From the NCBI RefSeq assembly GCF_002263495.1, contig NZ_CP022753.1, positions 1,302,001 to 1,366,000 of the forward strand: DNA of 64,000 nt, read 5' to 3'. The translations under genes were made by a program, and so were the position numbers. Positions 37,400 through 48,087 of the stretch are shown one piece after another. Below the pieces are notes generated by a model. It was given only the letters and a program-made list of their open reading frames with translations, searched no databases and had not been told where the DNA came from. The stretch is from Nocardiopsis gilva YIM 90087 (GTDB lineage: Bacteria; Actinomycetota; Actinomycetes; Streptosporangiales; Streptosporangiaceae). The first letter of the stretch is position 1, and each line of letters opens with the position of its first letter.

Positions 37400-38373
37400 C
37401 CACCGCCATCGCAGCGCGAAGCGCAACCGCGACCAAACCCAGCACAGAGGAGCAGCTCATCGGCCACCAGCCGATGCGGGACACCTTCGTCGAGGCGGCA
37501 AGCGCCGCGCTCGACGCCGATCCCCGACTCGCCGTCGTGCTGGCCGACATCTCCGCCGACCGATTCGCCGACGCCGCCGCCCGCCACCCCGACCGGGTCG
37601 TCAACCTCGGGATCCGCGAGCAGCTGATGATCGGCGTGGCCGGGGGGCTGGCGCTCACCGGCATGCGCCCGGTCGTGCACACCTTCGCGCCGTTCCTCAT
37701 CGAACGCGCCTTCGAGCAGATCAAGCTCGATCTGGGGCATCAGGACGTGGGTGCGGTGCTGGTCAGCAACGGCGGCTCCTACGACGTCCCCTCGGCGGGG
37801 CGCACCCACATGGCGCCCGGTGATGTCGCCGTCCTGGATTCCCTCCCCGGCTGGACGGTCCACGTGCCCGGACACGCGACCGAGGCGGCGCGGCTGCTGG
37901 AAGACGCGTTCAGGACCGACGAGCGTGTCTACGTCCGGCTGAGCGAACGCGGCAACGCGGCGGCCCGACCGGTCGGGACCGGCCTGGTCACGGTCCGCGC
38001 CGGATCGCCCCGCTCCCTGGGCGTCGTCGTCGCGGTCGGCCCGATGCTCGACCGCGTCCTGGCGGCGACGGAGGGCCTCGACGTCACCGTTGCCTATACC
38101 GCGACCGTCCGCCCCTTCGACCAGGAGGGACTCAACCGCCTCGTCGCGGCGGCGGGCCAGGCCGACGTGCTGATAGTCGAGCCGTACCTGGAGGGAACCT
38201 CCAGCCACGAGATCGCCGCGGCGCTGTCCGACCGGCGGCACCGCCAGCTGTCCCTCGGCGTCAGCCGAGCCGCCGAAGTGCGCGCCTATGGCAATGCCGC
38301 CGACCACGACCGCGTGCATGGGCTGGATGTCGAAGGGATCGCGAACGCCGCGCGGGAGTTCTTCCTCGTATGA
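37396..38373 (+). CDS. Transketolase C-terminal subunit (Pyr and TKC domains)
   Basis: The second half: MRDTFVEAASAALDADPRLA, DRVVNLGIREQLMIGVAGG (catalytic Glu of the pyrimidine domain) and MRPVVHTFAPFLIERAFEQI, then the C-terminal domain with VVVAVGPMLDRVL and VLIVEPYLEGTSSHEIA. The 325-residue length is typical of split TktB-like subunits. It is translationally coupled to the N-terminal subunit, and so probably in the SoxR regulon as well. Confidence 0.9.
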   Translation: MTTAIAARSATATKPSTEEQLIGHQPMRDTFVEAASAALDADPRLAVVLADISADRFADAAARHPDRVVNLGIREQLMIGVAGGLALTGMRPVVHTFAPFLIERAFEQIKLDLGHQDVGAVLVSNGGSYDVPSAGRTHMAPGDVAVLDSLPGWTVHVPGHATEAARLLEDAFRTDERVYVRLSERGNAAARPVGTGLVTVRAGSPRSLGVVVAVGPMLDRVLAATEGLDVTVAYTATVRPFDQEGLNRLVAAAGQADVLIVEPYLEGTSSHEIAAALSDRRHRQLSLGVSRAAEVRAYGNAADHDRVHGLDVEGIANAAREFFLV

Positions 38374-38380
38374 CGCGGAG

Positions 38381-38713
38381 TGGGGCTGGCGCGTGGTCTG
38401 TTGGCCGTCGCCCGGTCCTCACCGTGGGTCCATGAACTGTGCTTGCCCAGGGGGACGACCCCCTTCGACCCCCGGTGGGGCTGGCGTGGTCTGTTGGCCG
38501 TCGCCCAGCCTCCACGATGGGTACACGATCCGTACCTGCCCAGGGGGACGACCCCCTTCGACCCCCGGTGGGGCTGGCGTGGTCTGTCCACCATCGCCCA
38601 GCCTCCACAATGGGTACACGATCCGTACCTGCCCAGGGGGACGACCCCCTTCGACCCCCGGAGTGGCTGGCGTGGTCTGTCCACCATCGCCCAGCCTCCA
38701 CAATGGGTACACG
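38381..38713. repeat. 93-bp tandem repeat array in the ABC-F leader
   Basis: Four units begin with TGGGGCTGGC or a variant at 38381, 38476, 38569 and 38662 (spacing 95, 93, 93 bp). Each contains GGGGG-ACGA-CCCCC, then CCCCCGGTGGGG, and ends CACAATGGGTACACGAT. The last unit runs directly into the ATG of the ABC-F gene. The period of 31 codons keeps frames open without being protein-like. No other gene is present between 38374 and 38713. Confidence 0.9.
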
Positions 38714-40498
<1,785 letters not shown>

Positions 40499-40510
40499 CC
40501 GATGAGTCGA

Positions 40511-40545
40511 GCGGTCGGGGTGGGGCGACGCCGCACCCCGACCGC
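40511..40545 (+). terminator. Terminator after the ABC-F gene
   Basis: GCGGTCGGGGTG (40511-40522) pairs with CACCCCGACCGC (40534-40545), a perfect 12-bp stem, 12 bp after the stop codon. No T-run. Confidence 0.75.
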
Positions 40546-40599
40546 TGCCGTGTGTGGAGCGGCCGCCGCCCGGTGGCGGCACGCTCTCCGACGGTCGGG

Positions 40600-41568
40600 C
40601 TAGCGGGCCAGCACGACCTGGTTGAAGACCTCGGCGATCCTTTTGGCCCCGGCCTGGTTGGTGTGGATGTCCGGGCCGCGCTCGGTGTTGCACATCCAGG
40701 TGTAGTCGCAGATGTTGCGCACGTTGGACGGCATGCCGGTGTCGCTGTCCGCAGGGACGTCGAAGTTCCCCGAATCGAAGGCCTCGGCCACGTCCGCGAC
40801 GTCGATGTCCGCCTCGGCGTAGGACGAGCGCAGGACGTCGTTCATCTCCACGAGGACGTCGTTGGCGTACTCGGCGATCTCTCGATGGGACGACTCCTCG
40901 GTGTCACCGCTGCCGCTGCTGTCTCCGTCGCTGTCCCCGCTGGTGGTGTCCTCGTCGGTGGCGTCGGCCTCCTCGTCGTCCGCCAGCAGCGCCGCCAGGT
41001 ACGGGTTGTAGTAGGTCATGCCGACGATCTGCACGTCCGGTCCGGCGGCCGTGCGCAGGCGGACGGCGATCTCCGGGGCCTCCTCCTTCAGCCGGGACAG
41101 GCCGTCCTCGACGCACTCCTTGTCGACGCTGGGCACCTCCTCACCGCCGCCCTCGTCGACACAGCCCGTGAAGTTGTTGCCGCCGATGTCGACGGTCACC
41201 AGCGCGATCTGCCCCTGGTTGCGTTCCAGGAAGCGTTCGGCGGCGGCCAGCTGGGACTTCTCTGCGTAGCGCTCATCGCACCGCTCGATGCCGCCCTCGG
41301 TGAACGTGGTGGTGTCCTCGCCACCGCAGCCCATCTTCCGGTGCTCCAGCGTGGAATCGCTGTCGTAGAGCGTTCGGAAGAGAGCGTCGGTGTAGCTTTC
41401 CGAGGTCACGGTCGGTTCGCCGTTGGTATCGGGTTGGACGCCTTCGGCGAGCGAGTCGCCGAGGGAGACGTAGTAGCGCTTGCCGGGCGCTTCGTCGTCG
41501 GCTGCCGTGCAGCCCGTCACCAGCAGGGCGGACGCCGCCACGATGGCGGCACTCCAACGGATCTCCAC
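40600..41568 (-). CDS. SGNH/GDSL-type hydrolase lipoprotein
   Basis: A lipoprotein signal with lipobox LLVTGC (Cys at ~residue 20) precedes an SGNH hydrolase: YYVSLGDSLAEG (Ser nucleophile), DIGGNNFTGC (GxN oxyanion motif) and the C-terminal DIHTNQAGAKRIAEVF (Asp-His pair). An acidic Asp/Ser/Gly insert of about 40 residues (DDEEADATDEDTTSGDSDGD) breaks the fold near residues 195-235. Six or more cysteines suggest disulfides outside the membrane. It is probably an esterase or lipase anchored on the cell surface; the substrate is unknown. Confidence 0.88.
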   Translation of the reverse strand: MEIRWSAAIVAASALLVTGCTAADDEAPGKRYYVSLGDSLAEGVQPDTNGEPTVTSESYTDALFRTLYDSDSTLEHRKMGCGGEDTTTFTEGGIERCDERYAEKSQLAAAERFLERNQGQIALVTVDIGGNNFTGCVDEGGGEEVPSVDKECVEDGLSRLKEEAPEIAVRLRTAAGPDVQIVGMTYYNPYLAALLADDEEADATDEDTTSGDSDGDSSGSGDTEESSHREIAEYANDVLVEMNDVLRSSYAEADIDVADVAEAFDSGNFDVPADSDTGMPSNVRNICDYTWMCNTERGPDIHTNQAGAKRIAEVFNQVVLAR

Positions 41569-41657
41569 GTGTTCGTTCTCCGCTCACCAGTCAAGATGGG
41601 ATCGCGCGCCAAGAAAACGCGGCGTCCCGGTGAGAGGACGGACACCGCTTTCGGTGA

Positions 41658-42167
41658 TCAGGATCGCTGATGAGCCGGGGTTTCGTCGAGAGGCACGAGA
41701 AGGGATCGCAGGAGTGCGGCGAGGCGTTCACGGTCCGCGTGCAGGATCTCGCCGAGGATCGACTCCTCGTAGCGGAGCAGGTCGGTCAGCGCGGCGTCGA
41801 CGCGCTCCCGGCCCTCGTCGGAGAGGCGGACCAGCACGCCGCGCTTGTCGTCGGGGTCGGGGCGGCGCGCCACCAGGCCGGCGGCGGCCAGCCGGTCGAT
41901 GCGATTCGTCATGGTCCCCGAGGTCACGAGCGTGGCGCGGAGCAGCCGACCGGGGCTGAGTTCGTAGGGTGGGCCCGAGCGGCGCAGTTCGGCCAGGACG
42001 TCGAACTCCCACGGCTCCAGGTTGTGTTCGGTGAACACGGAGCGCCGGGCGCGATCCAGGTGGCGTGCCAGCCGGGAGACCCGGCTGAGCACCTGCAATG
42101 GCTCGACATTGAGGTCCGGGCGCTCGGAGCGCCAAGCCTCGACCAGTCCGTCTACCTCGTCGCGCAT
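41658..42167 (-). CDS. MarR-family transcriptional regulator
   Basis: The 169-residue winged-helix protein has the MarR core: EFDVLAELRRSGPPYELSPG, LVTSGTMTNRIDRLAAAGLV and DPDDKRGVLVRLSDEGRERV (wing). A perfect palindrome sits in its own promoter region, so autoregulation is likely. No Cys of the OhrR type is at the N-terminus, so the ligand is more likely a small aromatic or other effector. Confidence 0.9.
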   Translation of the reverse strand: MRDEVDGLVEAWRSERPDLNVEPLQVLSRVSRLARHLDRARRSVFTEHNLEPWEFDVLAELRRSGPPYELSPGRLLRATLVTSGTMTNRIDRLAAAGLVARRPDPDDKRGVLVRLSDEGRERVDAALTDLLRYEESILGEILHADRERLAALLRSLLVPLDETPAHQRS

Positions 42168-42181
42168 ACGGACAGCCTATC

Positions 42182-42195
42182 TCTTGATATCAAGA
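42182..42195. promoter_or_regulatory. Candidate MarR operator
   Basis: TCTTGATATCAAGA is a perfect 14-bp palindrome, 15 bp upstream of the marR start and 42 bp downstream of the tetR stop. TTGATATCAA-type sites are typical MarR operators in actinomycetes. Confidence 0.65.
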
Positions 42196-42236
42196 TAGTG
42201 CCTGGACTGCAGCGGAAATTCCAGCGGACGGTGCTG

Positions 42237-42887
42237 TTAGCCGTCCTTGCGCCTGCGCTGCATGACGTCCAGCCGGGGCTTGGTGTCGAGGTTGGACAGG
42301 CCGTTCCAGGCCAGGTTCACCAGGTGCGCGGCCACGACCTCGCGTTTGGGCTTGCGGACCTCCAGCCACCACTGGCCGGTCAGCGCCACCATGCCCACGA
42401 GGGACTGCGCGTACATCGGCGCGAGCTTGGGGTCGTAGCCGCGCTCGCGGAACTCCTCGGCCAGGATGTGCTCGACCTGCGTGGCGATGTCGCTGATCAG
42501 GCTGGCGAAGCTGCCCGTGCCCGAGGCGGCGTGGGAGTCGCGGGCGAGGATGCGGAAGCCCTCGCTGCTCTCCTCGACGTACTGCAGCAGCGCGAGTGCG
42601 GCGTTCTCGATCTTGCCGCGCGCGTGCTCGGCCGTCAGGGAGTCGCCCACCATGCCCAGCAGCTTGCGCATCTCACGGTCGACGACGACGGCGTAGATGC
42701 CTTCCTTGCCACCGAAGTGCTCGTAGACGACGGGTTTGGAGACGCCCGCCCGCGCGGCGATCTCCTCGATGGAGGTGCCGTCGAAACCGCGTTCGGCGAA
42801 CAGTTCCCGTCCGATGTCGAGAAGCTGCTCCCGGCGCTCCCTGCCGGTCATGCGCTTCTTCGGCGACCGGGTCTTCTGCTGGCTCAC
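42237..42887 (-). CDS. TetR-family transcriptional regulator
   Basis: An N-terminal HTH, RREQLLDIGRELFAERGFDG followed by TSIEEIAARAGVSKPVVYEHFGGKEGIYAVV, and a C-terminal ligand domain with AMYAQSLVGMVALTGQWWLE. GTG 42887 is chosen (VSQQKTRSPKKR) because GGGAG lies 7-8 nt upstream; a slightly longer frame exists. The gene upstream of glmU in Streptomyces is also a TetR regulator, so the position is conserved. The target is unknown. Confidence 0.88.
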   Translation of the reverse strand: MSQQKTRSPKKRMTGRERREQLLDIGRELFAERGFDGTSIEEIAARAGVSKPVVYEHFGGKEGIYAVVVDREMRKLLGMVGDSLTAEHARGKIENAALALLQYVEESSEGFRILARDSHAASGTGSFASLISDIATQVEHILAEEFRERGYDPKLAPMYAQSLVGMVALTGQWWLEVRKPKREVVAAHLVNLAWNGLSNLDTKPRLDVMQRRRKDG

Positions 42888-43304
42888 GTCGCGGCTCCCA
42901 TGATGGCCTCTCACTCTAGCCTCTCCATGCTGGCGCGTTCGGAAGCGAGACGCTCAGGATCGGACCAGCGGACCTGCCTCTGCTCGCCCACCGCCAAGTT
43001 TCTCAAAGTTCCGGATCACTCGGCGAGTGATCTGCGTCGGGTACCGACGCAACCGTAACCTACGGGTGCGTAGGGTTGACAAGAGGCGTCGCGCCGTGAC
43101 CGTGGGCACCGGGAAATGCGCGGGTACCGAGTCCGGGGCTACCGGGGCGGTGCCGCCGCGGCGGCGTCGTGCGCCTCCAGTCGAGCGCTTCCGCGGATAT
43201 GAGTGTGCTCGGGGTGAGGGGAGCCGCTAAGCTAGGTCCCCGGCGAGCGGGTCCCAGCCGATACATCGGCCGCGTGATGGTGCCGCGGTTCGCCGTTTTC
43301 TTCA
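42888..43304. other. Intergenic region between tetR and tRNA-Gln; candidate TetR operator
   Basis: No gene is supported in these 417 bases. The dyad AACC-TACG-GGTG-CGTA-GGGTT at 43057-43077, about 170 bp upstream of tetR, resembles TetR-type operators. Near the tRNA the sequence becomes AT-richer (GTTTTCTTCATC), a plausible tRNA promoter edge. Nothing else is recognised. Confidence 0.4.
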
Positions 43305-43376
43305 TCCCGGGTGGTCTAATGGCAGGACACAGGCTTTTGGTGCCTTGAGGTGAGGGTTCGAATCCTTCCCCGGGAG
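43305..43376 (+). tRNA. tRNA-Gln(TTG)
   Basis: Acceptor TCCCGGG/CCCGGGA, D-stem GTCT/GGAC, anticodon loop TTTTGGT (anticodon TTG), T-arm GAGGG-TTCGAAT-CCTTC, discriminator G. The anticodon stem CAGGC/GCCTT has a C-T mismatch at its first pair, an anomaly for a functional tRNA. CCA is not encoded. Confidence 0.88.
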
Positions 43377-43717
43377 CACCCGATCCCGACCCCGCGCCCC
43401 AGCGTCGGTCGGAAGCGAATCTCACATGACCGACCTGAGAGGGCGGCCCGTCGGCCCGACCCCCGGTCATCCCCGCATCCTTCTGCCGACCGTGGGTCTT
43501 CCCACGTCAGCGCGTCCGTGACCGGCACCTTCGTCGGTATCTGGACGCATGTATCCTTCCCATGTCGGCCGTGGGTCGCGTCTGTTCGCGTGCGCGTCGG
43601 GAGTTGTCAGCCCGCCTGACACTGCACGTCGACCTTGCGGGGTAACCGCGTCGAACGCCGATTGCAGATCATTTGCAAGACCAGTTCATCCGCCAGCGAC
43701 ATGAGGAGTCTCCGCCA
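43377..43717. other. Intergenic region upstream of glmU
   Basis: These 341 bases contain no supported gene or clear RNA fold. GGAG at 43704-43707 is the glmU RBS. A less GC-rich stretch around 43640-43690 (CAGATCATTTGCAAGACC) may include the glmU promoter. Confidence 0.35.
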
Positions 43718-45169
43718 GTGAGCGTGAGCCGCCCGGCTGCCGTCATCGTCCTCGCGGCGGGCGAGGGCACCCGAATGAAGTCCAGGCTTCCCAAGGTCCT
43801 CCACGAGATCTGCGGACGCAGCATGCTGGGACACGTCCTTGCCGCTGCGGACGGGCTCGGTCCGGAGCGCACCATGGTCGTCGTCGGACACGGACGCGAG
43901 CAGGTGACGCAGCACCTTAAGGACACCGCCCCCCAGGTGGGCACCGCGCTGCAGGAGCAGCAGAACGGCACCGGCCACGCCGTGCGCATGGCCGTCGAGG
44001 AGCTCAAGACGCAGGGCGTCGCCCCGACCGGCACCGTCGTGCTGGCCTACGGCGACACCCCGCTGCTTCGTGCCGAGACCCTGTCCGACCTCGTCGCCGC
44101 GCACGAGGCCGCGGGCAACGCCGTCACCGTCCTGTCGGCCAAGGTCCCCGACCCCACCGGCTACGGCAGGGTCGTCCGCGACGCCGAGGGCGCCTTCACC
44201 GAGATCGTCGAGCACGCCGACGCCACCGAGGAGCAGCGCGCGGTCGACGAGATCAACTCCGGGATGTACGCGTTCGACGGCGCCCTGCTGGCCGACGTCG
44301 TCAACCGCCTCTCCACGGACAACGCCAAGGGCGAGGAGTACATCACCGACGCCGTGGCGATCCTGCGCGGCGACGGCCACCGGGTCGACGCCGCCATCGC
44401 CCGCGACTGGGTGGAGATCCAGGGCGTCAACGACCGCGTCCAGCTCGCCGAGGCCCGGCGGCTGCTCAACGACCGCCTCCTCACCGCGCTCATGCGCGAG
44501 GGCGTCACCGTCGTGGACCCCGCCACCACCTGGGTGGACGCGGAGGTCCGCGTCGGGCGCGACACCGTCATCGAACCGCAGACCCAGCTCAAGGGCCGTA
44601 CAACGATCGGCGAGGGCGCGCACGTCGGCCCCGGCGCTCTGCTGACCGACACCACCCTCGGCGACGACGCCGTCGTGTGCCACGCGGTCGCCAACGAGGC
44701 CCAGATCGGTGCCGGCGCCAGCGTCGGCCCCTACGCCTACCTGCGCCCCGGCGCCGTACTGGAGGCCACCACCAAGGTCGGAACGTTCGTCGAGGTGAAG
44801 AACTCCACCGTCGGCGAGGGCTCCAAGGTGCCGCATCTGACCTACGTCGGCGACGCCGACATCGGCACGGGCGTCAACATCGGCGCGTCCTCCGTGTTCG
44901 TCAACTACGACGGGGTCAACAAGCACCGAACCATCATCGGAGACCATGCCCGAACCGGCAGCGACAACATGTTCGTCGCTCCGGTGAAGGTCGGCGACGG
45001 CGCCTACACCGGCGCCGGAACCGTGGTCCGCGAAGACGTCCCGCCCGGCGCGCTGGCGGTCTCGGCCGGTTCCCAGCGCAACATCGAAGGATGGGTGCGG
45101 CGGAAGCGTCCGGGCACGTCGGCGGCTGAGGCCGCGCGGCGGGCGGACGAGGACGATCAGCGCCGCTAA
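43718..45169 (+). CDS. glmU: Bifunctional UDP-GlcNAc pyrophosphorylase / glucosamine-1-P acetyltransferase
   Basis: GlmU makes UDP-GlcNAc for peptidoglycan and other glycans. The N-terminal uridylyltransferase has VIVLAAGEGTRMKSRLPKVL; EQQNGTGHAVRMA and AYGDTPLL follow. The C-terminal left-handed beta-helix acetyltransferase shows hexapeptide repeats from ~residue 265 to 440, including GAGASVGPYAYLRPGA and KVPHLTYVGDADIG. The 483-residue length is normal. GTG 43718 is the family start. It begins the conserved block glmU-prs-rplY-pth. Confidence 0.96.
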   Translation: MSVSRPAAVIVLAAGEGTRMKSRLPKVLHEICGRSMLGHVLAAADGLGPERTMVVVGHGREQVTQHLKDTAPQVGTALQEQQNGTGHAVRMAVEELKTQGVAPTGTVVLAYGDTPLLRAETLSDLVAAHEAAGNAVTVLSAKVPDPTGYGRVVRDAEGAFTEIVEHADATEEQRAVDEINSGMYAFDGALLADVVNRLSTDNAKGEEYITDAVAILRGDGHRVDAAIARDWVEIQGVNDRVQLAEARRLLNDRLLTALMREGVTVVDPATTWVDAEVRVGRDTVIEPQTQLKGRTTIGEGAHVGPGALLTDTTLGDDAVVCHAVANEAQIGAGASVGPYAYLRPGAVLEATTKVGTFVEVKNSTVGEGSKVPHLTYVGDADIGTGVNIGASSVFVNYDGVNKHRTIIGDHARTGSDNMFVAPVKVGDGAYTGAGTVVREDVPPGALAVSAGSQRNIEGWVRRKRPGTSAAEAARRADEDDQRR

Positions 45170-45200
45170 CGGCGAAGACCAGTGTGGGGGATGTAGAAAA

Positions 45201-46172
45201 GTGACCGGCATCAAGGCCGCGGGTCAGAAAGAGCTGAAGCTGTTCTCCGGGCGTACCCACCCGGAGCTGGCCGAAGAGGTCGCCGAGCAGCTCGGCATCG
45301 GTGTCGTCCCGACGAAGTTCCAGGACTTCGCCAACGGTGAGACCTACGTGCGGTACCTGGAGTCGGTGCGCGGCAGTGACGCGTTCGTCCTGCAGTGCCA
45401 CGCCGATCCGATCAACGAGTCCATCATGGAGCAGCTCATCATGGTGGACGCGCTCAAGCGGGCGTCGGCCAAGCGCATCACCGTGGTGACGCCCTTCCTG
45501 GGCTACGCCCGCCAGGACAAGAAGCACCTGGGCCGCGAGCCCATCTCGGCGCGGCTGATGACCGACCTGTTCCGCACCGCCGGTGCGGACCGGCTTATGG
45601 CCATCGACCTGCACACCGACCAGATCCAGGGCTTCTTCGACGGCCCGGTGGACCACCTGTTCGCGCTGCCGATCCTGGCCGACTACGTCAAGTCCCGGGT
45701 CAGCGGCGTCGAGGCCACGGTGGTCTCGCCGGACGCCGGACGGGTGCGCACCGCCGACCGGTGGGCCGACCGTTTGGGGGCGCCGCTGGCCATCATCCAC
45801 AAGCGGCGCGACCCGAACGTGGCCAACGAGGTCAAGGTGCACGAGGTCGTCGGCCAGGTGGAGGGCCGCACCTGCATTCTGGTCGACGACATGATCGACA
45901 CCGCCGGGACGATCGTGAAGGCCGCCGACGCGCTGTTCGAGAACGGCGCGCGGGAGGTCATCGCGGCGGCGACGCACGGTGTGCTGTCCGGCCCGGCCGC
46001 GGAGCGCCTGCAGAACTCGCGGATCTCCGAGGTCGTCATCACCAACTCGCTGCCGGTCCCCAAGGAGCGGCAGTTCGAGAAGCTCACGCACCTGTCGATC
46101 GCCCCGATGCTGGCCCGTGCCGTCAGCGAGGTCTTCAGCGACGGCTCGGTGGCGAGCCTCTTCGAGAGCTGA
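45201..46172 (+). CDS. prs: Ribose-phosphate pyrophosphokinase
   Basis: Makes PRPP from ribose-5-P and ATP. The protein has LKLFSGRTHPELAEEVAEQL, FANGETYVRYLESVRG, the ATP-loop CHADP and GYARQDKKHLGREPISARL (catalytic flexible loop), and the PRPP loop CILVDDMIDTAGTIVKAADA. The 323-residue length is typical. It starts 31 bp after glmU and is probably co-transcribed with it. Confidence 0.97.
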   Translation: MTGIKAAGQKELKLFSGRTHPELAEEVAEQLGIGVVPTKFQDFANGETYVRYLESVRGSDAFVLQCHADPINESIMEQLIMVDALKRASAKRITVVTPFLGYARQDKKHLGREPISARLMTDLFRTAGADRLMAIDLHTDQIQGFFDGPVDHLFALPILADYVKSRVSGVEATVVSPDAGRVRTADRWADRLGAPLAIIHKRRDPNVANEVKVHEVVGQVEGRTCILVDDMIDTAGTIVKAADALFENGAREVIAAATHGVLSGPAAERLQNSRISEVVITNSLPVPKERQFEKLTHLSIAPMLARAVSEVFSDGSVASLFES

Positions 46173-46200
46173 TCACCGGCTCTGCCGGCTGATTCCTTCA

Positions 46201-46230
46201 CGGCGGGGAGGGGTAGGACTCTCCCCGCCG
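46201..46230 (+). terminator. Terminator after prs
   Basis: CGGCGGGGAG (46201-46210) pairs perfectly with CTCCCCGCCG (46221-46230), 28 bp downstream of the prs stop. It separates glmU-prs from rplY-pth. Confidence 0.75.
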
Positions 46231-46416
46231 GGGGCGGACATGTTCGGAGCCGTCGGTACAGCCAGTAGACTTGGCTGAGTTTCCCCGTGCCCGCGGACCC
46301 GCTCCGCCGGTGCGGCAGCCCCTTCCTGGGCGGCTGAGGATGTCTACGCACTGCGCGTTTGTCGTAACTAGAAGTCGTTCCCCGTCTCTGCGGGGATGAT
46401 CCCGAGGAGTTTTGTC

Positions 46417-47058
46417 GTGTCCGAGGTACGCATCGCTGCCGAGCCGCGCACGGAATTCGGCAAGGGCGCCGCACGTCGCGTCCGCCGCGCGGGTAAGGTG
46501 CCGGCCGTCCTCTACGGCCACGGCACCGACCCTCGTCACATCACCCTGCCGGGCCATGACCTGATGCTCGCCCTCAAGACCCCGAACGTGCTGCTGCGCG
46601 TCGACGGCATCGAGGGCAAGGACAACCTGGCGCTTCCGAAGAGCGTGCAGCGCGACGCCATCAAGGGCTTCCTTGAGCACGTCGACCTGCTCGTGGTGAA
46701 GAAGGGCGAGAAGGTCGCGGTCGAGATCGCGGTCAACCTGACCGGTGACATCGCCCCGGGTGGCGTGCTCACCCAGGAGCTCGTCAACGTCGAGGTCCAG
46801 GCCGAGGCCACGCACATCCCGGAGGGCGTGGAGTTCTCCGTCGAGGGCCTTGAGGTGGGCGCCCACGTCACCGCCGGCGACCTGAAGCTTCCGGCCGGTA
46901 TCGAGCTGCTGACCGACCCCGAGACCCTGATCGTGTCGATCTCCGCCGAGCGCGCCGCCGAGGAGGTCGAGGAGACCGCCGAGGCTGAGCGCGCCGAGGG
47001 CGAGGCCACTGGCGAGGTTCCGGCCGAGTCCGGTGAGGCCACCGAGTCCGCCGAGTAG
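46417..47058 (+). CDS. rplY: 50S ribosomal protein L25 / general stress protein Ctc
   Basis: The 5S-rRNA-binding L25 domain ([32 protein letters not shown]) is followed by the TL5/CTC C-terminal beta domain ([20 protein letters not shown]) and an acidic Glu/Ala tail of ~35 residues. At 213 residues it is the long Ctc form. GGAG lies 7-8 nt before GTG 46417. Confidence 0.95.
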   Translation: MSEVRIAAEPRTEFGKGAARRVRRAGKVPAVLYGHGTDPRHITLPGHDLMLALKTPNVLLRVDGIEGKDNLALPKSVQRDAIKGFLEHVDLLVVKKGEKVAVEIAVNLTGDIAPGGVLTQELVNVEVQAEATHIPEGVEFSVEGLEVGAHVTAGDLKLPAGIELLTDPETLIVSISAERAAEEVEETAEAERAEGEATGEVPAESGEATESAE

Positions 47059-47177
47059 TCGTCCGGCGCGACATCACCTTATTCATGCGTGCGATGCGCG
47101 GTCTCCTGCAGCGATGGCGGGGAGACCGCGCGTCTGTGTGCGAACGCGGGTCCGTCGAGCGGGGAGAAGAAGACGAC

Positions 47178-47765
47178 GTGGGCGAGGGCGGCGCCGAGCG
47201 CTGGCTGGTGGCAGGCCTGGGCAATCCCGGCCCGAAGTACGCGGGCAACCGGCACAACATCGGCTTCATGGTGGTCGACGCCCTGGCGGAGCGCCGCGGT
47301 GAGCGGTGGAAGGCCCACAAGACCCACGCCGAGGTCGCCGAGACCCGTATCGACGGCGTACCCGTGGTGCTGGCCAAGCCCCGGTCCTACATGAACCTGT
47401 CCGGGGGACCGGTCGCCGGGCTGAGCGCCTTCTACAAGATCCCCAAGGAGCGGATCGTCGTCGTCCACGACGAACTGGACATCGCCTACGGCGCGCTGAA
47501 GCTGAAGCGCGGCGGGGGAGCGGGCGGGCACAACGGTCTGCGGTCGATCACCTCGTCGCTGTCGAGTCCCGACTTCATCCGCGTACGTGCGGGCATCGGC
47601 CGCCCGCCGGGCCGCATGGACGCCGCGGCCTACGTCCTCAAGGACTTCTCCTCGGTGGAGCGCAAGGAGCTCGACCTCACCATCGAGCGCGCCGCCGACG
47701 CGGTGGAGTGCGTCCTGACCGAGGGCCTGGAGAAGGCCCAGAACGTCTACCACACCGCGTCCTGA
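47178..47765 (+). CDS. pth: Peptidyl-tRNA hydrolase
   Basis: Pth recycles peptidyl-tRNA dropped by ribosomes. Motifs: [20 protein letters not shown] (catalytic His in NRHN), [32 protein letters not shown] and GGHNGLRSI, then [13 protein letters not shown] 47178 is preferred: GGGGAGAAG lies just upstream and the product then starts close to the family N-terminus. A longer frame to 47085 exists. Confidence 0.95.
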   Translation: MGEGGAERWLVAGLGNPGPKYAGNRHNIGFMVVDALAERRGERWKAHKTHAEVAETRIDGVPVVLAKPRSYMNLSGGPVAGLSAFYKIPKERIVVVHDELDIAYGALKLKRGGGAGGHNGLRSITSSLSSPDFIRVRAGIGRPPGRMDAAAYVLKDFSSVERKELDLTIERAADAVECVLTEGLEKAQNVYHTAS

Positions 47766-48087
47766 ATGCACCGTCCCGAGTGTCGGGAATGACGGGATTG
47801 TTCACGTAGCGTCACCAGGTCCGGTGCGCGGTGCTCTGCGGCGCGGTACGGCATACGGAGTTACGTACCGTCCACTACCCGGTCTTTGACCGGGTTTTTT
47901 CTTGGACCAGTGCAGTCACGTCGCGCGACTTCGCGACTTCGTTTGGCTACTGTTTGGGTGACAGAGCGTATTCCGCTCCTCTGGCTCCGTTCGCCATGGC
48001 TTGTCGTGCCATGTCGCTACTCCACAGGGATCCGACTCCTCCGGGGCCAGGGACCGTGTGTAGAGGTCGAGTACAGGGTGGGGGGTC
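47766..48087. other. Intergenic region between pth and the polysaccharide locus
   Basis: These 322 bases have no gene. They hold the strong pth terminator at 47878-47900 and, after it, the likely promoter region of the polysaccharide operon. The segment 47900-47960 is relatively AT-rich. No boxes are assigned with confidence. Confidence 0.5.
47878..47900 (+). terminator. Intrinsic terminator after pth
   Basis: CCCGGTC-TTT-GACCGGG followed by TTTTTT: a textbook Rho-independent terminator marking the end of the rplY-pth unit. Confidence 0.93.

Noticed and set aside
38286-38687. Repeat proteins encoded in the 93-bp array (RGTTPFDP... or GDDPLRPP... units)
   Set aside because: Because the period is 93, several frames are open at once on both strands. 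None has an RBS or a normal composition, so a DNA or RNA role is more likely.
38288-38713. N-terminal extension of the ABC-F protein through the repeats
   Set aside because: The frame is open, but ABC-F homology starts at the ATG at 38714 and the extension overlaps the end of the transketolase gene.
38381-38713. CRISPR-like array
   Set aside because: The 93-bp units are contiguous near-identical repeats without unique spacers, and no cas genes are nearby.
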